64,000 bases of DNA from Amycolatopsis sp. NBC_01488 (GCF_036227105.1 NZ_CP109434.1:3228001-3292000); one strand, 5' to 3'; shown: positions 35,180 to 43,372, counted from the first letter of the stretch. Notes: generated from the letters alone by a model not told the origin. Numbers and translations are program-made.

Positions 35180-35261
35180 CGTCCGCTTCGTGGTGGGAGC
35201 GGCAGTCAGTTCGGGAACGGACGGAGCCCCGGCCCTGGGAACCCCAGGCCGGGGCTTCGTT
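35180..35261 (+). ncRNA. Candidate iron-responsive small RNA
   Basis: A unit of about 80 bases starts just downstream of the iron-box promoter and ends in a strong hairpin. It can fold: CCGCT (35183-35187) pairs with AGCGG (35198-35202) around the G-rich loop TCGTGGTGGG, or CGTCCG (35180-35185) pairs with CGGACG (35218-35223). Long reading frames are absent; one short GTG frame of about 31 codons runs through the terminator and is unlikely to be real. The design resembles mycobacterial MrsI, an IdeR-repressed iron-sparing RNA. Not proven. Confidence 0.4.
35225..35256. terminator. Strong hairpin terminator after the candidate sRNA
   Basis: AGCCCCGGCC(C)TGGG and CCC(C)AGGCCGGGGCT form a stem of about 14 pairs with a tiny loop, followed by TCGTTC. 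It sits ten bases before the end of the convergent N-acetyltransferase gene, so it may end both transcripts. Confidence 0.75.
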
Positions 35262-35265
35262 CACG

Positions 35266-36069
35266 TCACGGCAGTGTCGGGCTGAGCGCTCCGCTCGTCA
35301 AGGGACTCTCACCCGGTGGCGTGGGCAGCCGCGTCAGGGGGATGCCGAAGTAGACGCGGTACGCCGTGCGGATCGCCGCTTCCGTCGACAAAGCGACCTC
35401 GGTGCGGACGCCGTCGACCGTCTCGATCAGGCGGTCGCCCGAGAGCGTTACGCGGCCCTGGGAAGTCGGGCGGGAGCACGTCAGGGACTTCGTGAAGTGG
35501 GACGCCGGGGACGTCGACTGCCACCACGCCATCGGGACGAAGTCCGACAGCGGCCGCGGCCGGCGCTCGAGGCGGTACTGGGGCTTGCCGTCCAGGAGGA
35601 CGTCGATGTCGCCGTGGGGAGCGTCCAGGAGGAGGAACTCGCCCTCCGGGTCGGGCTGGGCGTCCACGCCGGACAGTCGCAGCGGGTAGCGGGAGAAGCG
35701 GCCGAAACCGACGTCGACCAGCCAGTCCTCGTCCAGGGAAACGACGATCGCGGCGTGGTCCAGAGGTGGGCCGAGAGTGCCGTCCGGGCGGAAGACCTGC
35801 GCCGCGTGCAGCGATGCGTCGTACCCCAATGAGCGCAGCAGGGCCGCGAAGAGGCCGTTGAGCTCGTAGCAGAAGCCGCCGCGCCGGCGGCCCACGATCT
35901 TGTCGGACAGCGCCTCTTCGGTCAGCTCGACCGGCTCGCCCAGGTGGATGCCCAGGTTCTCGAACGGGACCGTGGTCAGGTGGCGTTCCTGCAGGTGGCG
36001 CAGGGTCCTCAGGTCGGCGGCCGCGGGCCGCTCGACACCCAGCCGCGCCAGATACGCGTCAACGTCCAT
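35266..36069 (-). CDS. nat: Arylamine N-acetyltransferase
   Basis: 267 residues from the ATG at 36069, five codons inside a longer frame. The Cys-His-Asp triad is complete: Cys in GGFCYELNGLF (near residue 70), His in PLDHAAIVV and Asp in WLVDVGFG. N-terminal VDAYLARLGVERPAAADL and TVPFENLGIHLG are family hallmarks. It transfers acetyl from acetyl-CoA to arylamines and hydrazines such as isoniazid; in some actinomycetes homologues make amide bonds in natural products, but no such cluster is near. Single gene. Confidence 0.92.
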   Translation of the reverse strand: MDVDAYLARLGVERPAAADLRTLRHLQERHLTTVPFENLGIHLGEPVELTEEALSDKIVGRRRGGFCYELNGLFAALLRSLGYDASLHAAQVFRPDGTLGPPLDHAAIVVSLDEDWLVDVGFGRFSRYPLRLSGVDAQPDPEGEFLLLDAPHGDIDVLLDGKPQYRLERRPRPLSDFVPMAWWQSTSPASHFTKSLTCSRPTSQGRVTLSGDRLIETVDGVRTEVALSTEAAIRTAYRVYFGIPLTRLPTPPGESPLTSGALSPTLP

Positions 36070-36131
36070 GCCGACCACTCTCACACCTCGACTGCACTCG
36101 AGGTCAAGTGAGATTTCACCCGACGACGAAA

Positions 36132-36163
36132 AACGGGGCCCTCCCGCGAAGGAGGACCCCGTT
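36132..36163 (-). terminator. Intrinsic terminator of the superoxide dismutase gene
   Basis: On the minus strand a stem of 13 bases with one mismatch (AACGGGGTCCTCC against GGAGGGCCCCGTT) and loop TTCGCG is followed by a run of five T. It lies 11 bases past the sodA stop and is the most classical rho-independent terminator in the window. Confidence 0.8.
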
Positions 36164-36174
36164 CGGCGCGACGC

Positions 36175-36798
36175 TCAGCCGAGCAGCAGGCCGTTGCCGC
36201 CCGCGACCGCGTTGTCGAAGCGCTTGGAGATCTCCGCCCAGTTGAAGATGTTCCACAGGGCCTTGACGTAGTCCGGCTTCACGTTCTTGTAGTCCAGGTA
36301 GAACGCGTGCTCCCAGACGTCGACCAGCAGGATCGGCACGGTCGGCAGGATCAGGTTGTTGTGGTGGTCGCGCAGCTGCTGGGTGATCAGCGTCTTGCCG
36401 ATCGGGTCCCAGGAGAGTGCGCCCCAGCCGTTGCCCTGGATCGTGGTCGACACGGCGGTGAACTGCGCCTTGAACTTGTCGAAGGAGCCGAACGCCTCGT
36501 CGATCGCCGCGGCCAGCTCGCCGGTCGGCTTGTCGCCACCCTCCGGCGACAGGATCTTCCACCACACGACGTGGTTGGCGTGGCCGGCCAGGTTGAAGGC
36601 CAGCGTGGTCTCCAGGCCGACGATCGAGCCGAAGTCGTTCGCTTCGCGGGCGGCTTCGAGCTTGTCGAGCGTGTCGTTCGCGCCCTTGACGTACGTCGCG
36701 TGGTGCTTGGTGTGGTGCAACTCGTTGATCTCGCCGGAGATGTGCGGCGCGAGGGCGCCGTAGTCGTAGTCGAGATCGGGCAGCTCGTAGCGGGCCAT
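36175..36798 (-). CDS. sodA: Iron/manganese superoxide dismutase
   Basis: 207 residues from the ATG at 36798 (GGAGGG upstream). Metal ligands are visible: the His in [11 protein letters not shown], His in GHANHVVWW, and Asp and His in [22 protein letters not shown] is the conserved loop. Metal preference (Fe or Mn) cannot be told with certainty; actinobacterial enzymes of this type are often iron or cambialistic. Cytoplasmic, sometimes exported without signal. It has its own terminator and a promoter region with a SoxR-like box at 36953. Nearby iron box and heme oxygenase suggest an iron and redox cluster. Confidence 0.94.
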   Translation of the reverse strand: MARYELPDLDYDYGALAPHISGEINELHHTKHHATYVKGANDTLDKLEAAREANDFGSIVGLETTLAFNLAGHANHVVWWKILSPEGGDKPTGELAAAIDEAFGSFDKFKAQFTAVSTTIQGNGWGALSWDPIGKTLITQQLRDHHNNLILPTVPILLVDVWEHAFYLDYKNVKPDYVKALWNIFNWAEISKRFDNAVAGGNGLLLG

Positions 36799-36952
36799 TG
36801 GCCCTCCTTCTGTCTTCGACACAAGTTTCCGGTACCGAACCTAGTAGCACACGCCCCTCCGCGGCGAGCGGGGGCGGGTCGTGGTCACCGCGTGGGACGA
36901 CCGGTTCGTGAGTGGCGTACCCGAGGGTCCGGCACCCGAAACCGAGCCTGCT

Positions 36953-36972
36953 ACCTGGACTTAACTGGAGGT
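36953..36972. promoter_or_regulatory. SoxR-like operator in the sodA promoter
   Basis: ACCTGGACTTAACTGGAGGT agrees at 16 of 20 positions with the E. coli soxS box as I recall it (ACCTCAAGTTAACTTGAGGT) and is partly palindromic. On the minus strand it is framed by TTGACC (36975-36970) and TAGCAG (36953-36948), which would make a MerR-type promoter facing sodA, though the spacer is 16 rather than 19 bases. Confidence 0.45.
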
Positions 36973-36995
36973 CAACGAGCTGTGAGAACGATCAT

Positions 36996-37655
36996 TCAGG
37001 CGCGGTACTCGTCCAGCCGCGAAGCCAGCTCCTCGAACACCGCGACGTTACACTCGAACGCCACCAGCGTCTCGTCGATCACCCGGGCGCGCTCGGCGTC
37101 GTCCCACGGCGCCTCGTCCAGCTTCGCTCGATATGCGTCGCGGAAGCGGGGCGCGCTGCCGATGCCGTCGAAGTGGTAGAAGAGCGTGCCCGCCTCGGCG
37201 ACGTCGTACTTCTTCTCCAGCAGACGGCGGATCGCCTGGCCGCCCGCGATGTCGCCGAGGTAGCGGGTGTAGTGGTGCGCCACGTACCCGCCTGCCCACG
37301 AAGACGCTTCGCCGATGCGCGCGACGTACGCCCGTGTCGAAGCGAGCGGCGAGATCGTCGATCGCCAGTCCGGGCCGACCAGGTGCGCGAGGTCGCGCTC
37401 CAGGTGGGGCAGCCGCCGTAGCTCGTCGAAGACGAACTCGCCGCCCACCGGGTCGGCGGCCATGCGGTCGCTGGCCGCCTCGATCGCGCCGTAGACGAAG
37501 TAGTACTGGATCGCCAGCTGGGTGTAGCCCTCCTGGGTCAGCTCGCCGCCGAGCAGGGCGCGCATGTACGTCGAGTAGTTCGCCTTCTCGTGCACCTCGA
37601 GCGTGGACGCGCGCAGCGTCGCCGAAAAGGGACGGGCGTCCGTGGTCACCGACAT
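36996..37655 (-). CDS. Biliverdin-producing heme oxygenase
   Basis: 219 residues from the ATG at 37655 (GGGAGG upstream). The proximal His is in TLEVHEKANYSTYMRALL (near residue 20) and the distal helix reads HHYTRYLGDIAGGQAI, with the YLGD-x-x-GGQ signature of HmuO/HO-type enzymes. It opens heme to biliverdin, CO and iron with reductant and O2, and so recovers iron. A TetR gene lies 63 bases upstream on the same strand with a perfect palindrome in between. Confidence 0.93.
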   Translation of the reverse strand: MSVTTDARPFSATLRASTLEVHEKANYSTYMRALLGGELTQEGYTQLAIQYYFVYGAIEAASDRMAADPVGGEFVFDELRRLPHLERDLAHLVGPDWRSTISPLASTRAYVARIGEASSWAGGYVAHHYTRYLGDIAGGQAIRRLLEKKYDVAEAGTLFYHFDGIGSAPRFRDAYRAKLDEAPWDDAERARVIDETLVAFECNVAVFEELASRLDEYRA

Positions 37656-37677
37656 GGGCAGGCCTCCCGGCGATCGA

Positions 37678-37694
37678 TCTGACACGCTGTCAGA
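37678..37694. promoter_or_regulatory. TetR operator upstream of heme oxygenase
   Basis: TCTGACAcgcTGTCAGA is a perfect 17-bp palindrome between the TetR gene and the heme oxygenase gene. TACGAT upstream on the minus strand (around 37705) could be a -10 element, which would put the palindrome just past the transcription start. Confidence 0.65.
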
Positions 37695-37718
37695 AAGATC
37701 GTAGGGCATCGCCGTGGG

Positions 37719-38315
37719 TCAGGCCAGGGCACCGACCGCCCGGAGTACGAACCGGACCGCCGCCTCGACGATCTCGTCCAGCTGCTCGGGCGGTCCGTCG
37801 ACGAGCGTGCGGTTGCCCAGCGCCGCGGTGATCATCGGGATCAGGACGTCCGGGTCCTCGGCCGGCCAGCGCCCCAGGTCGACGCCGCCGGCCAGGATCG
37901 CGCGCAGCCGGTCGGTGATCGGGTCGGCGTGCGCGCTGATCCGCCGGTACGCGGCGGGCGCCAGCGCCGACGCGAGCGCCGTGCCCGGCGGCATGTGGAA
38001 CTCGGCCAGCACGCGCAACTGCAGCCGGACGAAGGTGGCGAGCTGGTCGACGGGGTCGGCCTGGGCTTCGACGGCATCGGTCAGCCGCGTGACGTACTGG
38101 GCCGCCTCGTGCTCGACGAACGCGACGAGCAGGCTTTCCTTGTCCGGGAAGTGGTTGTACAGCGCGGTCCGGCCCACCCCGGCCGCCGCGGCGACGCCGG
38201 CGAGCGTGATCGCGTCGAAGCCGCGCTCGTAGAGCTGGGCACGCAGCACTTCGAAGACCCGCGTGCGGACCTCGCGCCGGTGCGCCTCCAGCGACGCACC
38301 GAGAATCTTCGGCAT
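37719..38315 (-). CDS. TetR-family regulator next to heme oxygenase
   Basis: 198 residues. HTH: ITLAGVAAAAGVGRTALYNHFPDKESLLVAFV. The C-terminal ligand domain contains an unusual HxPP stretch (EFHMPPGTALASALAPAAYRR). Its stop lies 24 bases left of the operator, and the heme oxygenase gene follows, so it probably represses that gene, with heme or a biliverdin-like ligand possible. This would give heme control in addition to iron control. Ligand is inference. Confidence 0.85.
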   Translation of the reverse strand: MPKILGASLEAHRREVRTRVFEVLRAQLYERGFDAITLAGVAAAAGVGRTALYNHFPDKESLLVAFVEHEAAQYVTRLTDAVEAQADPVDQLATFVRLQLRVLAEFHMPPGTALASALAPAAYRRISAHADPITDRLRAILAGGVDLGRWPAEDPDVLIPMITAALGNRTLVDGPPEQLDEIVEAAVRFVLRAVGALA

Positions 38316-38331
38316 CGACCCAGGTTAGCGG

Positions 38332-39837
38332 TCAGTCGCCGAGCTGCCAGGTGTGCACGGGCTCGCCGGACTCCGAAAGCTCCAAGTAGCGACCCAGCAT
38401 CCGGGACAGCGCCTCTTCCCGGTCCAGGCCGCGTTCCTGCGCACGTACGACGTAGTCCCGCTGCCAGGTCGCCCCGGTCCGCCGCGCGAGGCAGCGGCGC
38501 TCGATGATCCCGAGGTAGCGCTCGCGGGCCTCGTCGGACACGTCGGAGCGGCGCAGCCCCTCGTGAGCGAGCGGGAGCAGCACGCGCAGCGCCAGCTCGT
38601 CCGGCGGGATCCAGCCGATGCCCGGCCAGTACAGCTGCGCCTCGAAGCCGCGCCGCGCGCCGGCGTAGAGGTTTTCCTCCGCCGCCTGGAAGGACATTTG
38701 GCTCCACACCGGGCGTTCCGCCTCGGCCAGCGCGCGCTGGGCACCGTAGAAGAACGCCGCGTTCGCCACCGTGTCGACGACCGTCGGGCCGGCGGGCAGG
38801 ACGCGGTTTTCGATGCGCAGGTGCGGCAGGCCGTCGACGACGTCGTACACCGGGCGGTTCCAGCGCCAGATGGTGCCGTTGTGCATGCGCAGCTCGGTGA
38901 GCTTGGGCGCCTGGCCCGCGTCGAGCGCCTCGATCGGGTCCTCGGCGTCGGTTTCCGGGAGCAGGCCGGGGAAATAGCGGACGTTCTCCTCGAACAGGTC
39001 GAAGATCGACGTGATCCAGCGCTCGCCGAACCACACGCGCGGCCGCACGCCCTGGTTCTTCAGCTCCTCCGGCCGGGTGTCGGTCGCCTGCAGGAACAGC
39101 GGGATGCGCGTCTCGTGCCAGAGCGCCTTCCCCAGCAGGAACGGCGAATTCGACGCGAGCGCGATCTGCAGCCCGGCCAGGCACTGCGCCGCGTTCCAGT
39201 GCGCCGCGAACTCCTCGGGCGCGACCTGGAGGTGCAACTGCACGCTCGTGCAGGCGGCCTCCGGCAGGATCGACTCCGCGTAGCTGCGCAGGCGCTCGGG
39301 CTGCTGCCCCGGCAGCGGCGCGCCTTCCATCGCGAGCACCGTGCGTTCGCCGCGCGCGGCGAAGATCTGGTCGTTCAGCGTGGCGTAGCGGGCCTTGTTG
39401 GTGAGCCACTTCTGGTCGAAGTGCTCGTGCTTCAACGTCGGCAGGATGCCGATCATCGCCAGCGACGATCCGGTGTCCCGGGCCTTCGACGCCGCCGTGG
39501 CGAGGTACGCGCGGAGGTCGTCTTCGAGCTGGAGGGCCGAATCGCCGGCCAGCGGCCGCGGCGGCACGTTCAGCTCGATGTTCTGCTGGCCCAGCTCGGT
39601 GGTGAACGACGGGTCGTCGAGCGCTTCGAGCACGGCGGTGTTCGTCATCGACGGGCGCAGCTCGCGGTCGACGAGGTTCAGCTCGACCTCGAGGCCGATG
39701 TTCTTGCGGGGGAACGAAAAACTGCCGTCGGTGAGCATGCGGGCCAACGTGTCCAGGCAACGCTGCACCTTGCGGCGGTACCGTCCGCGGTCCAGCGTGT
39801 TGAACGGTTGAGCCGCGAGGTCCATCCCCATGACCAT
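38332..39837 (-). CDS. Glutamate-cysteine ligase family (GCS2-like) enzyme
   Basis: 501 residues. GCS2-type landmarks: FPRKNIGLEVELNLVDRELRPS at the start (ATP-grasp-like glutamate ligase core), GQQNIELNVPPRPL, ASNSPFLLG, and RVWFGERW. The family includes GshA, EgtA and YbdK-type carboxylate-amine ligases. In actinomycetes without glutathione, members make gamma-glutamyl-cysteine for ergothioneine (EgtA), but the rest of the egt cluster is not here, so I give no gene symbol. Start at the first of three nearby Met codons; AAAGCAGGG precedes it. Single gene. Confidence 0.78.
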   Translation of the reverse strand: MVMGMDLAAQPFNTLDRGRYRRKVQRCLDTLARMLTDGSFSFPRKNIGLEVELNLVDRELRPSMTNTAVLEALDDPSFTTELGQQNIELNVPPRPLAGDSALQLEDDLRAYLATAASKARDTGSSLAMIGILPTLKHEHFDQKWLTNKARYATLNDQIFAARGERTVLAMEGAPLPGQQPERLRSYAESILPEAACTSVQLHLQVAPEEFAAHWNAAQCLAGLQIALASNSPFLLGKALWHETRIPLFLQATDTRPEELKNQGVRPRVWFGERWITSIFDLFEENVRYFPGLLPETDAEDPIEALDAGQAPKLTELRMHNGTIWRWNRPVYDVVDGLPHLRIENRVLPAGPTVVDTVANAAFFYGAQRALAEAERPVWSQMSFQAAEENLYAGARRGFEAQLYWPGIGWIPPDELALRVLLPLAHEGLRRSDVSDEARERYLGIIERRCLARRTGATWQRDYVVRAQERGLDREEALSRMLGRYLELSESGEPVHTWQLGD

Positions 39838-40042
39838 CCCTGCTTTGCGTCGGCGTGGAACTAGGACGTGTTTCAGGCCCCGGCGGACAACCGTTTCACA
39901 GGCGTTGCACCCGGGCTAGCGGCCAAACTGGTGCTCTCCGTCACGACGAGTTAACAGACAGCAAAAAGAACCCGTTCGCACCACACCCGGCCGGACGTTC
40001 GGACCAGTGAAGCGCCCGGCAAGCGGATGACAGACTGGGCGG

Positions 40043-40849
40043 ATGGGCCTGATCCACATCGCCGCCCGCGACGACCCCAGGGTCGACGATTTCCGGGACC
40101 TGTCCACAGCGGACCGCCGCCCGGACCGCCCGGGCGGCAAGGGACTCGTCATCGCCGAAGGCACCGTCGTGGTGTCCCGGCTGCTGGCCTCCCGGTACCC
40201 CGTGCGGGCGCTGCTGGGCGTCGAACGCCGGTTCGCCGAGCTGGCGGACGACCTCGCCGGCCGGGACGTGCCCCAGTACGCCGCTTCCGCGGAGGTGATG
40301 GCCGACGTCGTCGGCTTCCACCTCAACCGCGGGATCCTCGCCGTCGCGGACCGGCCCGCGCCGCTGACGGTTCCCGAGGTCGTCGAGGACGCCGGCACGA
40401 TCGCCGTGCTCGAAGGCGTGGGGGACCACGAAAACCTGGGCGCGCTGTTCCGCAACGCGGCCGCGCTCGGCGTCGGCGGGGTCCTGCTCGGCCCTGGCTG
40501 TTCCGACCCGCTGTACCGGCGCAGCGTGCGCGTGTCGATGGGACACGTCCTGCGCGTGCCGTTCGCCCACCTCGCGGACTGGCCGGGCGGGCTGGACGAC
40601 CTGCGGGCGCGCGGGTTCGCCGTCGCCGCGTTCACCCCGCGGCCGGGCTCGGTCCCGCTGCGCGAGCTGCGGAAGCACGCGCCCGGGCGAGTGGCGCTGC
40701 TGTTCGGCGCGGAAGGTCCCGGACTGACCGAAACGGCGTTGGCGGCGGCTGATCACGCGGTCCGGATACCCATGCCGGACGGTGTCGACTCCCTCAACAT
40801 CGCGACGGCCGCCGCCGTGGCCTTCTACGAACTGGCGCGGGCCGACTAA
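40043..40849 (+). CDS. SpoU/TrmH-family RNA 2'-O-methyltransferase (Rv0881-like)
   Basis: 268 residues. The SPOUT knot motifs are in order: NLGALFRNAAALGVGGVLLG (motif 1), LLFGAEGPGLTE (motif 2) and PMPDGVDSLNIATAAAVAFYEL (motif 3, ligand-binding knot). An N-terminal part (IAEGTVVVSRLLASRYPVRALLG) serves as the L30e-like substrate-recognition head of 23S rRNA or tRNA 2'-O-methyltransferases. Cytoplasmic, SAM dependent. It matches Rv0881 in place and type. The DUF2537 gene begins 43 bases on. Confidence 0.9.
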   Translation: MGLIHIAARDDPRVDDFRDLSTADRRPDRPGGKGLVIAEGTVVVSRLLASRYPVRALLGVERRFAELADDLAGRDVPQYAASAEVMADVVGFHLNRGILAVADRPAPLTVPEVVEDAGTIAVLEGVGDHENLGALFRNAAALGVGGVLLGPGCSDPLYRRSVRVSMGHVLRVPFAHLADWPGGLDDLRARGFAVAAFTPRPGSVPLRELRKHAPGRVALLFGAEGPGLTETALAAADHAVRIPMPDGVDSLNIATAAAVAFYELARAD

Positions 40850-40892
40850 GGTGCTGGCCGCGAGGAACGTCGAAGCGGCGCGAAAGGACCCC

Positions 40893-41504
40893 ATGGAGCT
40901 GCGGATCCGCGGTGAGCGCGCCGTGCTGGCCGGACCCGGTGGGGAAAACGCGCGCGAGGTCGACCCGCACACGCTCGCGATCGGCGCGGACCTGGCCCAG
41001 GCCCTGCACGAGTGGGCGCGCGTGGCGTCCGCGGTCTCCGCCGGCTCCGGCGCCGAAGCGGGTGCGGTCGTCTCGCAGCGCGGTCGTCAGCTGGCCGGCC
41101 GGCTCGCCTCGGTGATGGGCACGACCGTCCGGTTCGTGGACCCGGTGACCGGCGCCGACACGGTCGTCGAGCCGCCTCCGCGGACCGACGCGCCCGGCCA
41201 CCGGTTCGTCCGTGCGGTGCTGGGGCCGTCCGGCCCGCCCGGGGAGCCGACGCCGTGGCTGACCGGGCTGACCGTCTCGGCGTTCATCGCGGCCGTCGTC
41301 GTGGTGGCGATGGTGGCGCTGGCTTCGACCCTGGCCCGCGAGACGAGCGGCTGGCTGGCGCTGGTGGCGTCGGTCATCGTGACGGCCGGGATCACCCCGT
41401 CGCTGTGGCTGATCCGCCGCACCCCGATCCTGCGCTGGGCCGCCTACGGCGCGGCGGCCGGCGTCGTGGTCGCGTGGATCGGCGTGCTGGTGATCGCCTT
41501 CTAA
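40893..41504 (+). CDS. DUF2537 membrane protein (Rv0882-like)
   Basis: 203 residues from the ATG at 40893 (GAAAGGA upstream). The first about 115 residues are soluble (ELRIRGERAVLAGPGGENAREVDPHTLAIGADLAQALHEW). Three hydrophobic segments follow (LTVSAFIAAVVVVAMVALAST, WLALVASVIVTAGITPSLWL, WAAYGAAAGVVVAWIGVLVIAF). The tail matches the DUF2537 membrane unit; the soluble part is an extension compared with the about 94-residue mycobacterial protein as I recall it. Function unknown. Stop overlaps that of the convergent gene. Confidence 0.75.
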   Translation: MELRIRGERAVLAGPGGENAREVDPHTLAIGADLAQALHEWARVASAVSAGSGAEAGAVVSQRGRQLAGRLASVMGTTVRFVDPVTGADTVVEPPPRTDAPGHRFVRAVLGPSGPPGEPTPWLTGLTVSAFIAAVVVVAMVALASTLARETSGWLALVASVIVTAGITPSLWLIRRTPILRWAAYGAAAGVVVAWIGVLVIAF

Positions 41505-42961
41505 CGCTGCCGGACATAGGTGACGAGCGTGCCCTGCGCCCGCGTGTACGTCTGGCTGCCGAAGAAGTAGCCGTGGTAGCCGGCGATCTGGCGGACCAGG
41601 CCGGGCGAGACGTCGAACTGGCCGGAGAAGAACGTGACGCCGTCCTTGCCGGTGAACTCCCTCGCGAGCCAGCCGACGCGCGTCGACCGCGGGAAGACGC
41701 GCAGCACCCACAGCAGCGGCGGCACGCCGAGGACGGTCAGGCCGAAGGCGATCCCGAACAGGCGGTTTTCGCCGGTCAACACGGCCGTCAGGCAGCCGCC
41801 GCCGAAGCAGAGCACGACCCACGCGGCCGGGGCGAGGAAGCCGACGAACGACATCCGGAACTTCCGCCCGGGAGCCGGTGGCGGCGCCGTCGGGCGGCGC
41901 AGCAGCACGATCCGGTCGGACGGGTCGGCGAACTCGGCGACCGGGACCAGCCCCTCGGGTCCGGCGATCGCGGCGATCCGGTCCGGCGGCAGCTTCGCGT
42001 GCCGGACGCTCACCCACAGCTCGTCGCGGCCGTCGAGGTGAGTGCGCAGCCACTGCTCCCGCCCGGGCGACTCGGCCGGGGCCTCGAAGACGGGTGGCGG
42101 CGCCGGCGGGACGCCCGGCGCCGGCGTGCCGAACACCAGCCCGGGACGGCACTTCGCGAAGAGGTGGCTCATGCTGTTCCGGCCGACGTAGTACTGGCCG
42201 GCGTAGAAGTAGCCGTACAGCGAAGCGACTTCGCAGAGCAGCTCGGTGGACATCGACGGCGGCGGGGCCACGACGACCTGCCAGCCCCCGGTGAAGTTCT
42301 CGTCCAGCCACGGCATGCGCGGTGACCGCCCGGCGAAGCCGCGGATCGCGAGCTGCGGCCCGATCGCGACGGCCAGGAAGACCGGGATCAGCAGGAGCGG
42401 CCACTTCCGCTCGGACGCCGCCGCGAGCCACGTGCCCACGCCGGCCACGACGACGCTGAGGACGAAGGCCGAGGTCTGGACCTCGGCCAGGCCGAACCGG
42501 CGCCGGGTCGTGCGTGGCCGCAGCTCTTCGGCGGGCAACCCGGCCCGGCGCAGCAGCAGGAGCCGGTCGGTCGAATCGCTCACCTCGGCCACCACGGCCA
42601 TCCCGCCGGCCGCCGCGATCGCGGCGACGTCGTCGCGGCCGAGCCGCAGCCGCCGCGAGCTGGCCCAGAACTGTTCCTGGCCGGTGAGCAGCTTCGCGAG
42701 CCGCCGTCGGTCGGCCTCGGTGCCCGGGCCGCGGTCGAAGTGCGGCGGGAAGGAGCCCGGGGCGAATTCGAACCGCAGGAAGCCCGGCAGGCCGGGCGGG
42801 ACTTCGCGGTACCGGCGGGAAACCGCGGCCTGCCGGATCGCGATGGGGGCCAGGCCCCACTGCGCGGGCGCGATGTCGACCACCCGCGTCCCGCTGAACG
42901 CGCGGAACCGGAGCTCCCCGAGCCGGGTCAGCCCGGCCTGCTCGCCGGGTCTGGTGATCAT
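41501..42961 (-). CDS. Membrane protein with internal duplication, unknown function
   Basis: 486 residues. I recognise no family. The protein is two similar halves: half 1 has DVAAIAAAGGMAVVAEVSDSTDRLLLLRR, a hydrophobic pair, PWLDENFTGGW and LYGYFYAGQYYVGR; half 2 has RIAAIAGPEGLVPVAEFADPSDRIVLLRR, a hydrophobic pair, GWLAREFTGKDG and YHGYFFGSQTYTR. Each half carries two membrane segments (for example LSVVVAGVGTWLAA and GIAFGLTVLGVPPLLWVL). The repeated G-Y-F-F/Y and S-D-R-I/L-x-L-L-R-R blocks look functional. Convergent with DUF2537 (3' overlap) and divergent from MmcQ. Confidence 0.75.
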   Translation of the reverse strand: MITRPGEQAGLTRLGELRFRAFSGTRVVDIAPAQWGLAPIAIRQAAVSRRYREVPPGLPGFLRFEFAPGSFPPHFDRGPGTEADRRRLAKLLTGQEQFWASSRRLRLGRDDVAAIAAAGGMAVVAEVSDSTDRLLLLRRAGLPAEELRPRTTRRRFGLAEVQTSAFVLSVVVAGVGTWLAAASERKWPLLLIPVFLAVAIGPQLAIRGFAGRSPRMPWLDENFTGGWQVVVAPPPSMSTELLCEVASLYGYFYAGQYYVGRNSMSHLFAKCRPGLVFGTPAPGVPPAPPPVFEAPAESPGREQWLRTHLDGRDELWVSVRHAKLPPDRIAAIAGPEGLVPVAEFADPSDRIVLLRRPTAPPPAPGRKFRMSFVGFLAPAAWVVLCFGGGCLTAVLTGENRLFGIAFGLTVLGVPPLLWVLRVFPRSTRVGWLAREFTGKDGVTFFSGQFDVSPGLVRQIAGYHGYFFGSQTYTRAQGTLVTYVRQR

Positions 42962-43018
42962 CGGACGTCACGCACCATGATGGACTCCTCCCTCAGCGTG
43001 ACATCGTAGCCTGGCGGG

Positions 43019-43372
43019 ATGGAGCAGCTCGACGCGTTGCGGAAGTTGTGCCTGGCCCTGCCCGAAGCGACCGAGCGGCTCAGCCACGGGTCGCCCGCGT
43101 GGTTCGTGCGCGGCAAGAAGACGTTCGTCATGTTCCACGACGACCACCACGGCGACGGCAGGCTGGCCTTCTGGTGCCCGGCGCCGCCCGGTGCGCAGGA
43201 AGAGCTCGTGCGCACCGAGCCCGAGCGGTTCTTCCGGCCGGCGTACGTCGGGCACCGCGGGTGGCTGGGCGTGCGGCTGGACGTCGACGTCGACTGGGGC
43301 GAGATCGACCGGATCGTGCGCGAGGCCTACCGCCAGGTCGCCCCGAAGACGCTCGCGGCGCGGCTCGGCTAA
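43019..43372 (+). CDS. MmcQ/YjbR-family protein
   Basis: 117 residues. The CyaY-like YjbR fold is marked by LDALRKLCLALPEATERLSHGSPAWFVRGKK and a later RPAYVGHRGWLGVRLD with basic and Trp residues typical of the family. Members bind DNA or act with unknown partners; no catalytic role is established. It starts 57 bases from the divergent membrane protein and its stop overlaps the SepH stop by three bases on the other strand. Confidence 0.85.
   Translation: MEQLDALRKLCLALPEATERLSHGSPAWFVRGKKTFVMFHDDHHGDGRLAFWCPAPPGAQEELVRTEPERFFRPAYVGHRGWLGVRLDVDVDWGEIDRIVREAYRQVAPKTLAARLG

Noticed and set aside
35194..35289. 31-codon GTG reading frame inside the candidate sRNA
   Set aside because: It has no ribosome-binding site of its own, runs through the terminator stem and shows no recognisable sequence.
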